64,000 nucleotides of DNA from Gammaproteobacteria bacterium (GTDB taxonomy: Bacteria; Pseudomonadota; Gammaproteobacteria; Steroidobacterales; Steroidobacteraceae): positions 1-64,000 of the forward strand of contig PKRE01000006.1 in assembly GCA_017577615.1 (NCBI GenBank). The letters are read 5' to 3'. Below, in pieces: positions 1-8,433 of this stretch. Every line of letters begins with the position of its first letter. Position 1 is the stretch's first letter. The position numbers were made by a program, and so were the translations under genes. Under the pieces are notes generated by a model that saw only the letters and a list, made by a program, of their open reading frames with translations, made no database searches and was not told where the DNA came from.

Positions 1-1028
<1,028 letters not shown>

Positions 1029-1091
1029 AAGCCTAATCTCTTAGACCTAAGTCGAAGCGAATATCCCAACTAGCTCACTGGCTATTTGGTC

Positions 1092-1135
1092 ACTCGCGTT
1101 CGCAATGTTGCGCTTCGCAACGAACCGACGCGAGT
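1092..1135 (-). other. rRNA leader hairpin
   Basis: Inside the rRNA leader, ACTCGCGT (1092-1099) is complementary to ACGCGAGT (1128-1135), and a nested stem GTTGCG (1107-1112) pairs with CGCAAC (1116-1121) around a 3-base loop. It lies between boxA and the 16S 5' end, a place where leaders fold to help 30S assembly and processing. Function is inferred from position only. Confidence 0.5.
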
Positions 1136-1159
1136 CCCCACACAAATTACCTGTTTCGT

Positions 1160-1193
1160 TTGTTAAAGAGCGGTCTACACGCTTGGTGTAGAC
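1160..1193 (-). promoter_or_regulatory. rRNA antitermination site boxB-boxA
   Basis: Read on the minus strand, an 8-bp perfect stem with a 5-base loop (GTCTACAC at 1186-1193 and 1173-1180) is followed after one base by GCTCTTTAACAA (1160-1171). That matches the boxA consensus that recruits NusB/NusE (S10) for rRNA antitermination. The hairpin occupies the boxB place. The pair starts a few bases after the expected start site of promoter P2, as in E. coli rrn leaders. Confidence 0.85.
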
Positions 1194-1202
1194 AGAAGCG
1201 GA

Positions 1203-1231
1203 ATTATGAGCCGCTGATCTCGTTCCGTCAA
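1203..1231 (-). promoter_or_regulatory. rrn promoter P2 (sigma-70)
   Basis: On the minus strand, TTGACG (1226-1231) is separated by 17 bases from CATAAT (1203-1208), a near-consensus sigma-70 promoter. The start site would fall around 1196, just ahead of the boxB hairpin, so the transcript would begin with the antitermination signals. Confidence 0.8.
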
Positions 1232-1314
1232 CGCCCAAGGAAGTGTGATTTCGACTTTGGGCTTGGCGAGTCACGCCGTGTGTCGGAACGAAGTCACCGG
1301 CGACGAGGCCGCGC

Positions 1315-1342
1315 ATCATACTGACCCACACTCGGGAGTCAA
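1315..1342 (-). promoter_or_regulatory. rrn promoter P1 (sigma-70, GC-rich discriminator)
   Basis: On the minus strand, TTGACT (1337-1342) is followed after 16 bases by TATGAT (1315-1320). The -10 hexamer is followed by GCGCGGCC, a GC-rich discriminator typical of rRNA promoters under stringent (ppGpp) control. An A/T-rich patch just upstream (about 1354-1362) could act as a short UP element. The P1-P2 pair is the usual rrn arrangement. Confidence 0.75.
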
Positions 1343-1457
1343 CACCCTTCTGGAAGATTTTTCCCTCCGAGGCTCCTTAAGAGCGACTTCCGCGCGTAGG
1401 CCTTTTAGCATGGGGATCCTGACTGCGATTTCCAGTCGGCCAACCTCGCACGCCGCC
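1343..1457. other. Intergenic stretch between tyrS end and rrn promoters
   Basis: Together with the leader and promoters, 1029-1457 contains no convincing coding sequence. Apart from the features listed separately I see nothing in this part; short reading frames here have no family resemblance. Confidence 0.6.
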
Positions 1458-2669
1458 TCAGCCAGCCTTTTGCACCACCTCGATTTCGACAAAGACGCGC
1501 TTGCCGATCTGGAAGAGGTACGTCGAGCCTGCGGCAACAACCGTCTTGGGGTCCGTGAGCCTTTCGTTGTTCATGCGGATTCCACCTTGCTCGATCAGGC
1601 GGAAGGCCTGTGAGGTGCTCGGCACCAACCCGCACTGCTTGAGCAACACGGCCACTCCGATCTGCGGGGTATCCACCACATGGGTGCGCTTCTCGACCTC
1701 GCTCGGTATCTCGCGGCGCTGGCTGCGCGCAGCGAAGTTCTCCCGCGCACGCTTGGCAGCATCTGCACCGTGGAAGCGCGCGGTGATTTCCCACGCCAGC
1801 TCGAGCTTCGCTTCCATCGGGTTGCGCCCTTCCGCGACCTCGCGCCGCAGCTTCGCGATCTCCGCTCCGCTGCGAAACGACAAGAGATCGAAGTAGCGCC
1901 ACATGAGCTCATCCGAGATCGACATGAGCTTGCCGAACATGTCATCCGGTGGCTCGGTGATACCCACGTAGTTGCCGAGGGACTTGGACATCTTGTTGAC
2001 GCCATCCAGCCCTTCCAGCAGCGGCATCGTGAGCACGACCTGCGGCTCTTGACCGTAGGACTCCTGCAGCTGCCGACCGACTAGTAAGTTGAACTTCTGA
2101 TCCGTTCCGCCCAGCTCCACGTCGGCTTGCAGCACCACGGAGTCGTACCCTTGCACGAGGGGATACAAGAATTCGTGAATCGCGATGGGCTGGCCGCTTT
2201 TGTAACGCTTGCTGAAGTCGTCGCGCTCGAGCATGCGCGCCACCGTGTGCCGAGCGGCGAGCTGAATGAGACCAGCGGCACTCAACTCGTTCATCCAGCG
2301 CGAATTGAACTCGATCCTTGTGCGCTCGGGATCGAGGATCTTGAAGATCTGCGCTTCGTACGTCGCCGCGTTCGCCTTGATCTCCTCTGGCGTCAGCGGA
2401 GGGCGAGTTGCATTACGACCGGTTGGATCACCGATGAGCCCAGTGAAATCGCCAATCAAGAAAATGACTTCGTGACCAAACTCCTGGAAGCGGCGCATCT
2501 TGTTGATGAGCACGGTATGTCCCAGGTGCAGGTCCGGAGCAGTGGGATCGAAACCGGCTTTCACTCTGAGCGGACGGCCGCGGCGCAGCTTCGTCAACAG
2601 TTCCGATTCGAGCAGTATCTCGGAGGTGCCGCGCTTGAGCTCGGCGAGTTGTTCTTCGGCTGAGTGCAT
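1458..2669 (-). CDS. tyrS: Tyrosine--tRNA ligase
   Basis: Charges tRNA-Tyr with tyrosine in the cytoplasm (class I synthetase). The HIGH-type signature reads HLGH (residues 48-51) and the second signature KMSKS is intact (226-230). The middle carries VELGGTDQKFN, typical of the TyrZ type, and the C-terminus is an S4 RNA-binding domain. At 403 residues it matches the TyrZ/TyrS2 group. I start at the ATG at 2669 because the family begins there (MHSAEEQLA); an in-frame ATG at 2720 would add 17 unconserved residues, and neither start has a strong ribosome site. It lies just downstream of, and on the same strand as, the rRNA promoters' far side and diverges from the M23 peptidase gene. Confidence 0.97.
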   Translation of the reverse strand: MHSAEEQLAELKRGTSEILLESELLTKLRRGRPLRVKAGFDPTAPDLHLGHTVLINKMRRFQEFGHEVIFLIGDFTGLIGDPTGRNATRPPLTPEEIKANAATYEAQIFKILDPERTRIEFNSRWMNELSAAGLIQLAARHTVARMLERDDFSKRYKSGQPIAIHEFLYPLVQGYDSVVLQADVELGGTDQKFNLLVGRQLQESYGQEPQVVLTMPLLEGLDGVNKMSKSLGNYVGITEPPDDMFGKLMSISDELMWRYFDLLSFRSGAEIAKLRREVAEGRNPMEAKLELAWEITARFHGADAAKRARENFAARSQRREIPSEVEKRTHVVDTPQIGVAVLLKQCGLVPSTSQAFRLIEQGGIRMNNERLTDPKTVVAAGSTYLFQIGKRVFVEIEVVQKAG

Positions 2670-2895
2670 GGCTCGTTTGACGATGTGAATGCTTGCGTGC
2701 CGAGCGAGGTCGCGCGGCATCTGGAATTGCGTGATGCGCGACTTTAGGAGTTCCCCGGCTCGCTCGCAATGATCAAGTGATGCGCCGCCGGTGTGCCCTC
2801 GCGGTTGACGCTTTCAGTCGCGATCTTTAACTTTCGCTCCGCCGTCCACGTCTCCAACAAGCAATGCATAACTGCGTTCGGGTCAAAGGGTTTCT

Positions 2896-4293
2896 TTGGT
2901 GCAACGAGGATCCAAGATCGCTCTAGACTACAAGTCGGTCGCTGTTAGATCCCGTGCCCCGACGCGCGCACGGTGGTTAGCGTGTGGCCTCCTCATCCCT
3001 CTTGTCGGCGCCCTCATCGTTCATTCCTTCTTTGGCACGCAACCCACTTCGAGCACCCATACGTTGCCGTCGGCGGCGAGTGATCTACCCGAGTTTCCGC
3101 CAGCGCCCGTCGTAACACCGGAACCGCTCGAGGAAGAGCCTCTCGGCGAGACCGTCGAGCTCGTCGTCAGGCGGAACGACACGCTCGATCGTATATTCCG
3201 TCAGCACAAGCTCAGCCTGACTGACCTCGCCACCATTCGTAACCTGCCCGGAGTACGGGAAAGCCTCGACCGGCTACGACCAGGCGACAAGATCACGCTG
3301 GTCCACAACGAAGGCGCAGTGCAGGAACTCAAGCGTCGCATCAGCGAAACCGAAGTGCTTCACGTCACTCGCGGCGAGTCGGGTTTTGACACGGCAGTGC
3401 TCACAACGCCTGTGCAAGTTCGCGAGGCATTTGCGCACGGCACAATCGAAAGCTCGTTGTTCGTGTCGGCCAGAGCCGCCGGCGTCAGCCCCGAAATCAT
3501 CCTGAAGCTGGCCAACGACATCTTCGGATGGGATATCGATTTCGCGCTGGATGTCCGTACAGGAGACCGCTTTACGGTCGTCTACGAGCAAAAGTTCCGC
3601 GACGGCGAATACATCGGCGACGGGCGCGTTCTCGCAGCCGAGTTCACCAACAATGGCGTCACACACCGGGCGATCTACTTCGAGTCGGAAGACAAGCAGA
3701 TTGCCGACTACTTTGCGCCCGATGGGCGCAGCATGCGCCGACAGTTCTTACGCGCGCCGCTCGATTTCACCCGCATCAGCTCACACTTCAATCCGCGTCG
3801 TCGTCATCCCATTTTGAACACGATCCGGGCGCACAAAGGGGTCGACTACGCAGCGCCCACCGGCACTGTCATTAAAGCCGCCGGTGACGGTCGGGTTGCC
3901 TTTGTCGGTACCAAAGGCGGCTATGGGCGGGTCGTCATCTTGGAGCACGGCGGTGGCATATCGACGCTTTATGCGCACATGTCGCGCTTTGCGCCAGGAT
4001 TGAAAGCCGGTATGCGCGTCAAGCAAGGCGCCACGATCGGTTACGTCGGCAGCTCTGGCGCAGCGACAGGCCCTCATCTTCACTACGAATATCGCGTCAA
4101 CGGCGTGCACAAGAACCCGCGCACGGTGCCCTTGCCCAAGGCGGAGCCGATATCCGAGCCCTACCGGGCTGCGTTCGAAGCCCGTGCGCGAGAGCTGTTC
4201 GCGTCACTGGACCGCGCGCGCGATGCGGCCGTGGCCGCCGTGCCCGCCGAACAGGCCAGTCACTCTTCAAGCTCGGCTGATCCGGAGGTCTGA
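2896..4293 (+). CDS. M23 family murein endopeptidase, OapA/MepM type
   Basis: Predicted inner-membrane-anchored periplasmic DD-endopeptidase that cuts peptidoglycan cross-links. A membrane segment (about residues 27-46) is followed by a Pro-rich linker, an OapA/LysM-like domain (about 85-135), a middle domain and a C-terminal LytM/M23 domain (about 300-405). The zinc ligands look complete: H313 and D317 in HKGVD, and the HLH motif near 394-396, with H361 as the usual catalytic histidine. The start is uncertain: TTG at 2896 has AAAGGG 5 bases upstream and GTG at 2899 is equally possible. The same gene sits beside tyrZ and the rRNA operon in Pseudomonas (from memory). It converges on erpA. Confidence 0.92.
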   Translation: MVQRGSKIALDYKSVAVRSRAPTRARWLACGLLIPLVGALIVHSFFGTQPTSSTHTLPSAASDLPEFPPAPVVTPEPLEEEPLGETVELVVRRNDTLDRIFRQHKLSLTDLATIRNLPGVRESLDRLRPGDKITLVHNEGAVQELKRRISETEVLHVTRGESGFDTAVLTTPVQVREAFAHGTIESSLFVSARAAGVSPEIILKLANDIFGWDIDFALDVRTGDRFTVVYEQKFRDGEYIGDGRVLAAEFTNNGVTHRAIYFESEDKQIADYFAPDGRSMRRQFLRAPLDFTRISSHFNPRRRHPILNTIRAHKGVDYAAPTGTVIKAAGDGRVAFVGTKGGYGRVVILEHGGGISTLYAHMSRFAPGLKAGMRVKQGATIGYVGSSGAATGPHLHYEYRVNGVHKNPRTVPLPKAEPISEPYRAAFEARARELFASLDRARDAAVAAVPAEQASHSSSSADPEV

Positions 4294-4387
4294 CGCAAGG
4301 CACGTGTGTCCGCCGATATCCTCGGCGGCACAGCGACAGCGAGCTGCGGTGCGACGGCATGCGACGTGCCCATCGAAGAATGGGCGG

Positions 4388-4410
4388 CTGGGACCGTCAT
4401 CACGTCCCAG
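4388..4410. terminator. Possible hairpin between convergent genes
   Basis: CTGGGAC (4388-4394) and GTCCCAG (4404-4410) form a 7-bp perfect stem with a 9-base loop, partly downstream of the peptidase stop; a second 7-bp stem lies at 4310-4328. Neither has a U-run, so intrinsic termination is only a guess. Confidence 0.25.
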
Positions 4411-4420
4411 GAGCCGGACG

Positions 4421-4771
4421 CTACATGGAAAACGACGCGCCGCAACCGCAGGTGGTTTGCGCGTTCGGATTGCGTATGACGAACTGGGCCCCGTCGATGT
4501 CTTCTCGATAGTCGATCTCGGCGCCGGCCAGATACTGGATGCTCAAGGGATCGACGAGCAGCGTGACACCTTGATTCTCAATCAACGTGTCGCCTTCCTC
4601 CACGGTCTCGTCGAACGTAAAGCCATACTGAAAGCCAGAGCAGCCGCCACCCTGGACGAAGACGCGAAGCTTCAAGTTCGGATTGGCTTCCTCTCGGATC
4701 AGCTCGCTCACCTTCGCGGCTGCAGCGTCGGTGAAAATGAGAGTTGGAGGAGCTTGGACTTGTGCGTTCAT
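4421..4771 (-). CDS. erpA: Iron-sulfur cluster insertion protein ErpA
   Basis: A-type carrier that hands Fe-S clusters to apo-enzymes. The 116-residue length fits the family, and the three cluster-ligand cysteines are present: C44 in GGGCSGF, and C108 and C110 in the C-terminal CGCG. The wording of the sequence (LRVFVQGGGCSGFQYGF, then DYREDIDGAQF) is closer to ErpA than IscA. It is last in a minus-strand operon after the coiled-coil protein and bactofilin genes (gap of 42 bases). In Pseudomonas, as I recall, anmK separates erpA from the M23 peptidase gene; here it does not. Confidence 0.95.
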   Translation of the reverse strand: MNAQVQAPPTLIFTDAAAAKVSELIREEANPNLKLRVFVQGGGCSGFQYGFTFDETVEEGDTLIENQGVTLLVDPLSIQYLAGAEIDYREDIDGAQFVIRNPNAQTTCGCGASFSM

Positions 4772-4813
4772 ACTAAAAACATAGGGTCAGCTCAGCCCAG
4801 ATCAAGGAGGAGC

Positions 4814-5263
4814 CTAGCCTGCCTCTGAGTCGGAAGGAGATTCATCGATGATAGATCCATTGTCCCCGGAATGCACGGTCCAGTCCTGCGGCCGACCCAC
4901 CGGCTTGCGCGGCTCGTGAATGAGCTTGCCGTTGATCTCCGCACCCATCTCCATCTCGATCAGGCCGTAGTACACGTTGCCGATCACTCGTGCCGTGGCC
5001 CCGAGCTCGATACGCTCGTGAGCCAGGATGTCGCCTTTGACGGTGCCGTTCAGGATAACGTTCGGGACAGCGACTGAGCCCTCCACGACGCCGCCGTCGC
5101 TCACGCTCAGCAGCGCGCCCGAGTCGGGAGGCGCGTCCACATTGCCTTTGACATGACCGTCGACGTGGAATCCGCCGCTGAACTGCACATCGCCAATAAT
5201 GCGCGTGCCCGCGCCGATGAGAGTATCGATACGCTGAGATTTCGGTTTGTTTCGGCCGAACAT
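4814..5263 (-). CDS. Bactofilin (polymer-forming cytoskeletal protein)
   Basis: Bactofilins polymerise without nucleotide into membrane-associated filaments that scaffold cell-wall enzymes or polarity factors. The protein (149 residues) has the short basic N-terminus MFGRNKPKSQ, then a beta-helix core rich in G-x-V/I repeats (about residues 15-115, for example GDVQFSGGFHVDGHVKG), and a polar tail. There is no signal peptide. It lies between the erpA gene and a membrane coiled-coil protein gene on the same strand, and an M23 endopeptidase is encoded 0.5 kb away; bactofilin-M23 pairs are a known theme, though here the peptidase is on the other strand. Confidence 0.9.
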   Translation of the reverse strand: MFGRNKPKSQRIDTLIGAGTRIIGDVQFSGGFHVDGHVKGNVDAPPDSGALLSVSDGGVVEGSVAVPNVILNGTVKGDILAHERIELGATARVIGNVYYGLIEMEMGAEINGKLIHEPRKPVGRPQDWTVHSGDNGSIIDESPSDSEAG

Positions 5264-5336
5264 ACGAAAACCTGATTACTCTGCCGGTCGACCTCCAGAA
5301 GAGCGCACGCGCGTCCTCCGTCTGGTCTACCAACCG

Positions 5337-6077
5337 TCAACTCTCGACCTGCACCTGCCACGGGAACGACTCTCGCAACGGCGCCAGCTTGGCGCTGCGC
5401 ACTTCCACGTTGACGGCGCGCGGCTCGAATCCCGGCGGCAGCTCGATGTCCTGTTCCACGTTCTGGAAATAGCGAAAGCGGAAAGGAAGCTCCGCCCCGC
5501 CAGCCCGCTCCGTGCGAGTGTCGGCAAGCGAAAGCTGCAAAGGCTTGTTATCCAATACGCCCTCGATTGCAATTCTCACCGATCCGGAGACGACCGTCTC
5601 CTGTCGCATGGATTGCACAAGCACCAGGCGCAGGCGAAAGTGCTGCTCCCCAGCGCCCGGTAGAACCTGGAAGCGCTGAATGCGCAATCCCCCGATGCCG
5701 TCCTCGGGCGACACAATGCCGCGGTAAAAGGTCAGCTCCTCCTGCTGCTTCAGAATCTGTGCCTGCAACTCCGCGAGGTTCTTCTCGACATCAGCGTAGG
5801 CCTTGCGATCGACTTCGCGCGCCAGCTCGGCGGCGGCAATCGCTTGTCGCAATTTTTCGTTTTCCTTCTCAAGGCGCTCGATCGTAGCCGTGAGCTCGCG
5901 CCGCAGCTGTATCTCTGCGAGCTTGTTGTAGCCGCTGCGGTACCTGCCAAACTCGAACGCACCGAGCACGAGCACCACCAGTCCAACGATGGAGCCGACC
6001 GCGATTGCTCGCCGACGCCAGGGTGCGTGATAGCGGACCACCAGACGGCCCGTGCGCAGAGAAGCATGATCTGCCAT
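5337..6077 (-). CDS. Membrane-anchored coiled-coil protein (DUF6776-like)
   Basis: Function unknown. The 246-residue product has a basic N-terminus, one membrane helix (about residues 25-45, AVGSIVGLVVLVLGAFEFG), a Glu/Leu-rich coiled coil of about 65 residues, and a C-terminal beta-rich domain that should face the periplasm. I start at the ATG at 6077 (MADHASLRTG); an upstream in-frame ATG at 6185 adds an unlikely 36 residues. It is first in the operon with the bactofilin gene (73-base gap) and erpA. The same triplet order exists in Pseudomonas as I recall it, so a role with the bactofilin filament at the membrane is a reasonable inference. Confidence 0.8.
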   Translation of the reverse strand: MADHASLRTGRLVVRYHAPWRRRAIAVGSIVGLVVLVLGAFEFGRYRSGYNKLAEIQLRRELTATIERLEKENEKLRQAIAAAELAREVDRKAYADVEKNLAELQAQILKQQEELTFYRGIVSPEDGIGGLRIQRFQVLPGAGEQHFRLRLVLVQSMRQETVVSGSVRIAIEGVLDNKPLQLSLADTRTERAGGAELPFRFRYFQNVEQDIELPPGFEPRAVNVEVRSAKLAPLRESFPWQVQVES

Positions 6078-6241
6078 CGTTCGGGTAGTTGCGGTTAACC
6101 TTACAAAAATTAGACCATAGCCGCACCTGAGGTAATGCGACCCGTCGCAAGGAATGCCACCCTGGGACGCTCTAAGGCCGGCCAAGCCGCCAGACCGCGT
6201 CAGCTAGTGCTGAAACATCGAGACACGCCCCATAGGCAGAC

Positions 6242-6658
6242 ATGCTTTGGCTGAAAGCATTTCACATTGTTTTTGTCGTGACCTGGTTCGCAGGGCTCTT
6301 CTACCTGCCGCGCTTGTTCGTCTATCACGCGGCGGCCACAGACGACATCGGCAGGGAACGATTCAAGGTGATGGAGCGCAAACTGTTCGCGATCATGACG
6401 ATCGGCGCCGCATTGGCCGCCATCTTCGGCGTGTCGCTGATCGTACACACTCCGGTGCTGATGCAAGCAGGGTGGCTTCACGCCAAGCTGACCCTGGTGG
6501 CGCTGCTCATCGCGTACCACGTTTGGTGCTACAGATTCGTAGCCGCCTTCCGGCGCGATGAGCAGCCAAAATCCGAGCGCTGGTTTCGCGTTTTCAACGA
6601 AGTGCCGGCGCTGCTGTTGATCGCGATCGTGGTACTGGCCGTCGTAAAGCCCTTCTGA
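6242..6658 (+). CDS. hemJ: Protoporphyrinogen IX oxidase HemJ
   Basis: Oxidises protoporphyrinogen IX to protoporphyrin IX, the penultimate step of heme synthesis, in the inner membrane. The 138-residue protein has four hydrophobic segments. The N-terminal LWLKAFHIVFVVTWFAGLF with its conserved His, and HAKLTLV in the middle with its conserved Lys, are hallmarks of the HemJ (UPF0093) family. It stands alone, divergent from the coiled-coil protein gene and convergent with rppH. It pairs functionally with hemL found elsewhere in the window. Confidence in the family is high; the assignment of activity rests on the family. Confidence 0.92.
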   Translation: MLWLKAFHIVFVVTWFAGLFYLPRLFVYHAAATDDIGRERFKVMERKLFAIMTIGAALAAIFGVSLIVHTPVLMQAGWLHAKLTLVALLIAYHVWCYRFVAAFRRDEQPKSERWFRVFNEVPALLLIAIVVLAVVKPF

Positions 6659-6708
6659 GCGTATGCTCTAGCCCCCGGCGACGTCGTCTGGCGGGCGAAG
6701 CCTCTGGC

Positions 6709-7305
6709 TCACGACCTTGGAGCCGGTTGCTTGCCGTGGGTTAGGCGCCGGCGGGCAACATTTCGCAGGTGCTTGTCTTGCTCGTACCAGGCAGGCAGCT
6801 CTGGCGGATCGTCGGGAAACGCACGTCGCGCCAGCTCGTCCAGGGCGCGAGCATAGACCGCGCGCTTGAAGAAAATTACCTCGCGCACCGGCGTCCAATA
6901 ATCGACCCAGCGCCAACACTCGAACTCGGGCTCGGCGGTCGAGTCGAATTTGAATTGATCTTCTGCGCCGACGAAACGCAGTAAGAACCACCGCTGCTTC
7001 TGTCCGATACAGGGCGGATCACTGTTACGGCGCACGTACTGCTTCGGCAACCTGTAGCGCAGCCAGCGGCGCGTGGATGCCAGCAACTGAACGTGCTCTG
7101 GCTCGAGCCCAATCTCCTCTTTGAGCTCACGATAAAGGGCTTCTTCCGGCGACTCACCTTGGCGGACCCCTCCCTGCGGGAACTGCCAGCCGCGCCCGCC
7201 GGCGCGTCCCCCAAGGAAAACTTGTCGGTCATCGCGGATCAAGACGATCCCAACGTTCGCCCGAAAGCCATCTGCATCGATCGTATCGGTCATGTCATCG
7301 AACAA
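6709..7305 (-). CDS. rppH: RNA pyrophosphohydrolase
   Basis: Removes pyrophosphate from the 5' end of triphosphorylated mRNAs and so starts RNase E-dependent decay. The Nudix box GGVRQGESPEEALYRELKEE occupies about residues 45-64 with the catalytic REVKEE-type glutamates intact. IDADGFRANVGI at the N-terminus and GRGWQFPQGG are specific to the RppH/NudH subgroup. The protein has 198 residues, with a polar C-terminal tail longer than in E. coli (176). An internal ATG 4 codons downstream could also be used. It diverges from the FecCD permease gene. Confidence 0.95.
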   Translation of the reverse strand: MFDDMTDTIDADGFRANVGIVLIRDDRQVFLGGRAGGRGWQFPQGGVRQGESPEEALYRELKEEIGLEPEHVQLLASTRRWLRYRLPKQYVRRNSDPPCIGQKQRWFLLRFVGAEDQFKFDSTAEPEFECWRWVDYWTPVREVIFFKRAVYARALDELARRAFPDDPPELPAWYEQDKHLRNVARRRLTHGKQPAPRS

Positions 7306-7436
7306 GACAGCAGGCTCAGCCTACTGGAGCAATTGCTTGATTGTTCCACACGGACGCACGGGTGAATAGGCGGATCATGTGCAATGGTGGCACATCGTGC
7401 TTGGACGCCCACCGGGCGGTAGGTAGGCTTTCCGGC

Positions 7437-8411
7437 GTGAACCACAGTCGCATATTCGGGACCTATGTCGCGCTGGCGGTCGCTGCGCTCGTCGCCTTCT
7501 GCCTCTCTCTGGCGGTTGGCAGCGTGGAGCTCGGCTGGGACGAGCTGTGGGCATCGTTTGTCACGACCGACAGCCTTGCTCATGCGCTCGTCTTCGAGCT
7601 ACGACTGCCGCGCACATTGACCGCATTCGCCGCTGGCGGCGCGCTTGCGCTGGCAGGCACGCTCATGCAGGTGCTACTACGCAATCCATTGGCCGATCCG
7701 TTCGTCATGGGTGTGTCGGGCGGAGCAGCGGTGGGTGCGCTGTCGGCCATGCTGTTGGGCCTGAGCGGCTTCGCCATCGACGCAGGGGCTTTGCTGGGTG
7801 GCTTCGCCGCGACGGTCCTGGTCTTCACGCTCGCCCACAGCGAAGGCAGCTGGGCACCTTTCAGGCTGCTGCTCACCGGGATCGTCGTAGCAGCAGGCGC
7901 CGGCGCGATCGTCACGATCTTGCTGGCGCTCGGCGAAGACGTGCAGTTGCGCAGCATGCTGTTCTGGATGATCGGCGATCTGTCTGCCGCCGCGCGCCCG
8001 GAACCGCTTCTCGTCCTCGTCGCCATCACCGTCGTGGGCGGCATACCGCTCGCGCGACACTTGAATCTGCTGGCACGCGGCGACACCCAGGCCCGAGTGC
8101 TCGGTGCGCCAGTCACCCTCCTTCGGATTGGCATATTCATCGCCAGCTCGGCGCTTACGGCGGTGGCGGTCACGAGCGCGGGCACAATCGGGTTCGTAGG
8201 CCTCGTGACTCCTCACCTTACGCGCCTCATGCTCGGGTCCGATCATCGCCTGGTCATTCCGGCAGCGGCGTTGCTCGGCGGCACCCTGGTGATGCTCGCG
8301 GATCTCGGTGCGCGAACGCTGTTCGCCCCAAGGCAACTACCGGCAGGGGCGCTGACCGCACTCGTCGGTGTGCCGCTGTTCCTGATCTTGATGAGACGGA
8401 CGGCAAGGTAA
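7437..8411 (+). CDS. FecCD/BtuC-family ABC transporter permease
   Basis: Inner-membrane channel subunit of a cobalamin, heme or ferric-siderophore importer. About 324 residues with nine to ten hydrophobic segments. The family signature is clear: RLPRTLTAFAAGGALALAG, then LLRNPLADPFVMGVSGGA, and near the end GTIGFVGLVTPHLTRLMLG. I start at GTG 7437 (MNHSRIFGTY), with AGGTAGG upstream, because the 32 residues before it are not conserved. Normally an ATPase and a binding protein gene are adjacent, but here the next gene (fbpC) is convergent and belongs to another importer family, so this permease is an orphan locally. Substrate cannot be told. Confidence 0.88.
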   Translation: MNHSRIFGTYVALAVAALVAFCLSLAVGSVELGWDELWASFVTTDSLAHALVFELRLPRTLTAFAAGGALALAGTLMQVLLRNPLADPFVMGVSGGAAVGALSAMLLGLSGFAIDAGALLGGFAATVLVFTLAHSEGSWAPFRLLLTGIVVAAGAGAIVTILLALGEDVQLRSMLFWMIGDLSAAARPEPLLVLVAITVVGGIPLARHLNLLARGDTQARVLGAPVTLLRIGIFIASSALTAVAVTSAGTIGFVGLVTPHLTRLMLGSDHRLVIPAAALLGGTLVMLADLGARTLFAPRQLPAGALTALVGVPLFLILMRRTAR

Positions 8412-8433
8412 TGAGCTGTCCTCCGCGCTGCGC

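Noticed and set aside
2920..2975. tRNA-like wording (a CTACAAGTCGGTCGC... string) near the M23 gene start
   Set aside because: No cloverleaf can be drawn: acceptor and T-arm partners are missing, and the stretch is in frame with the peptidase N-terminus.
7341..7436. Possible cobalamin riboswitch before the FecCD permease
   Set aside because: The leader is under 135 bases from the divergent rppH start, and no B12 box or the usual multi-stem core is visible; only a loose GGCTTTCCGG-like string occurs.
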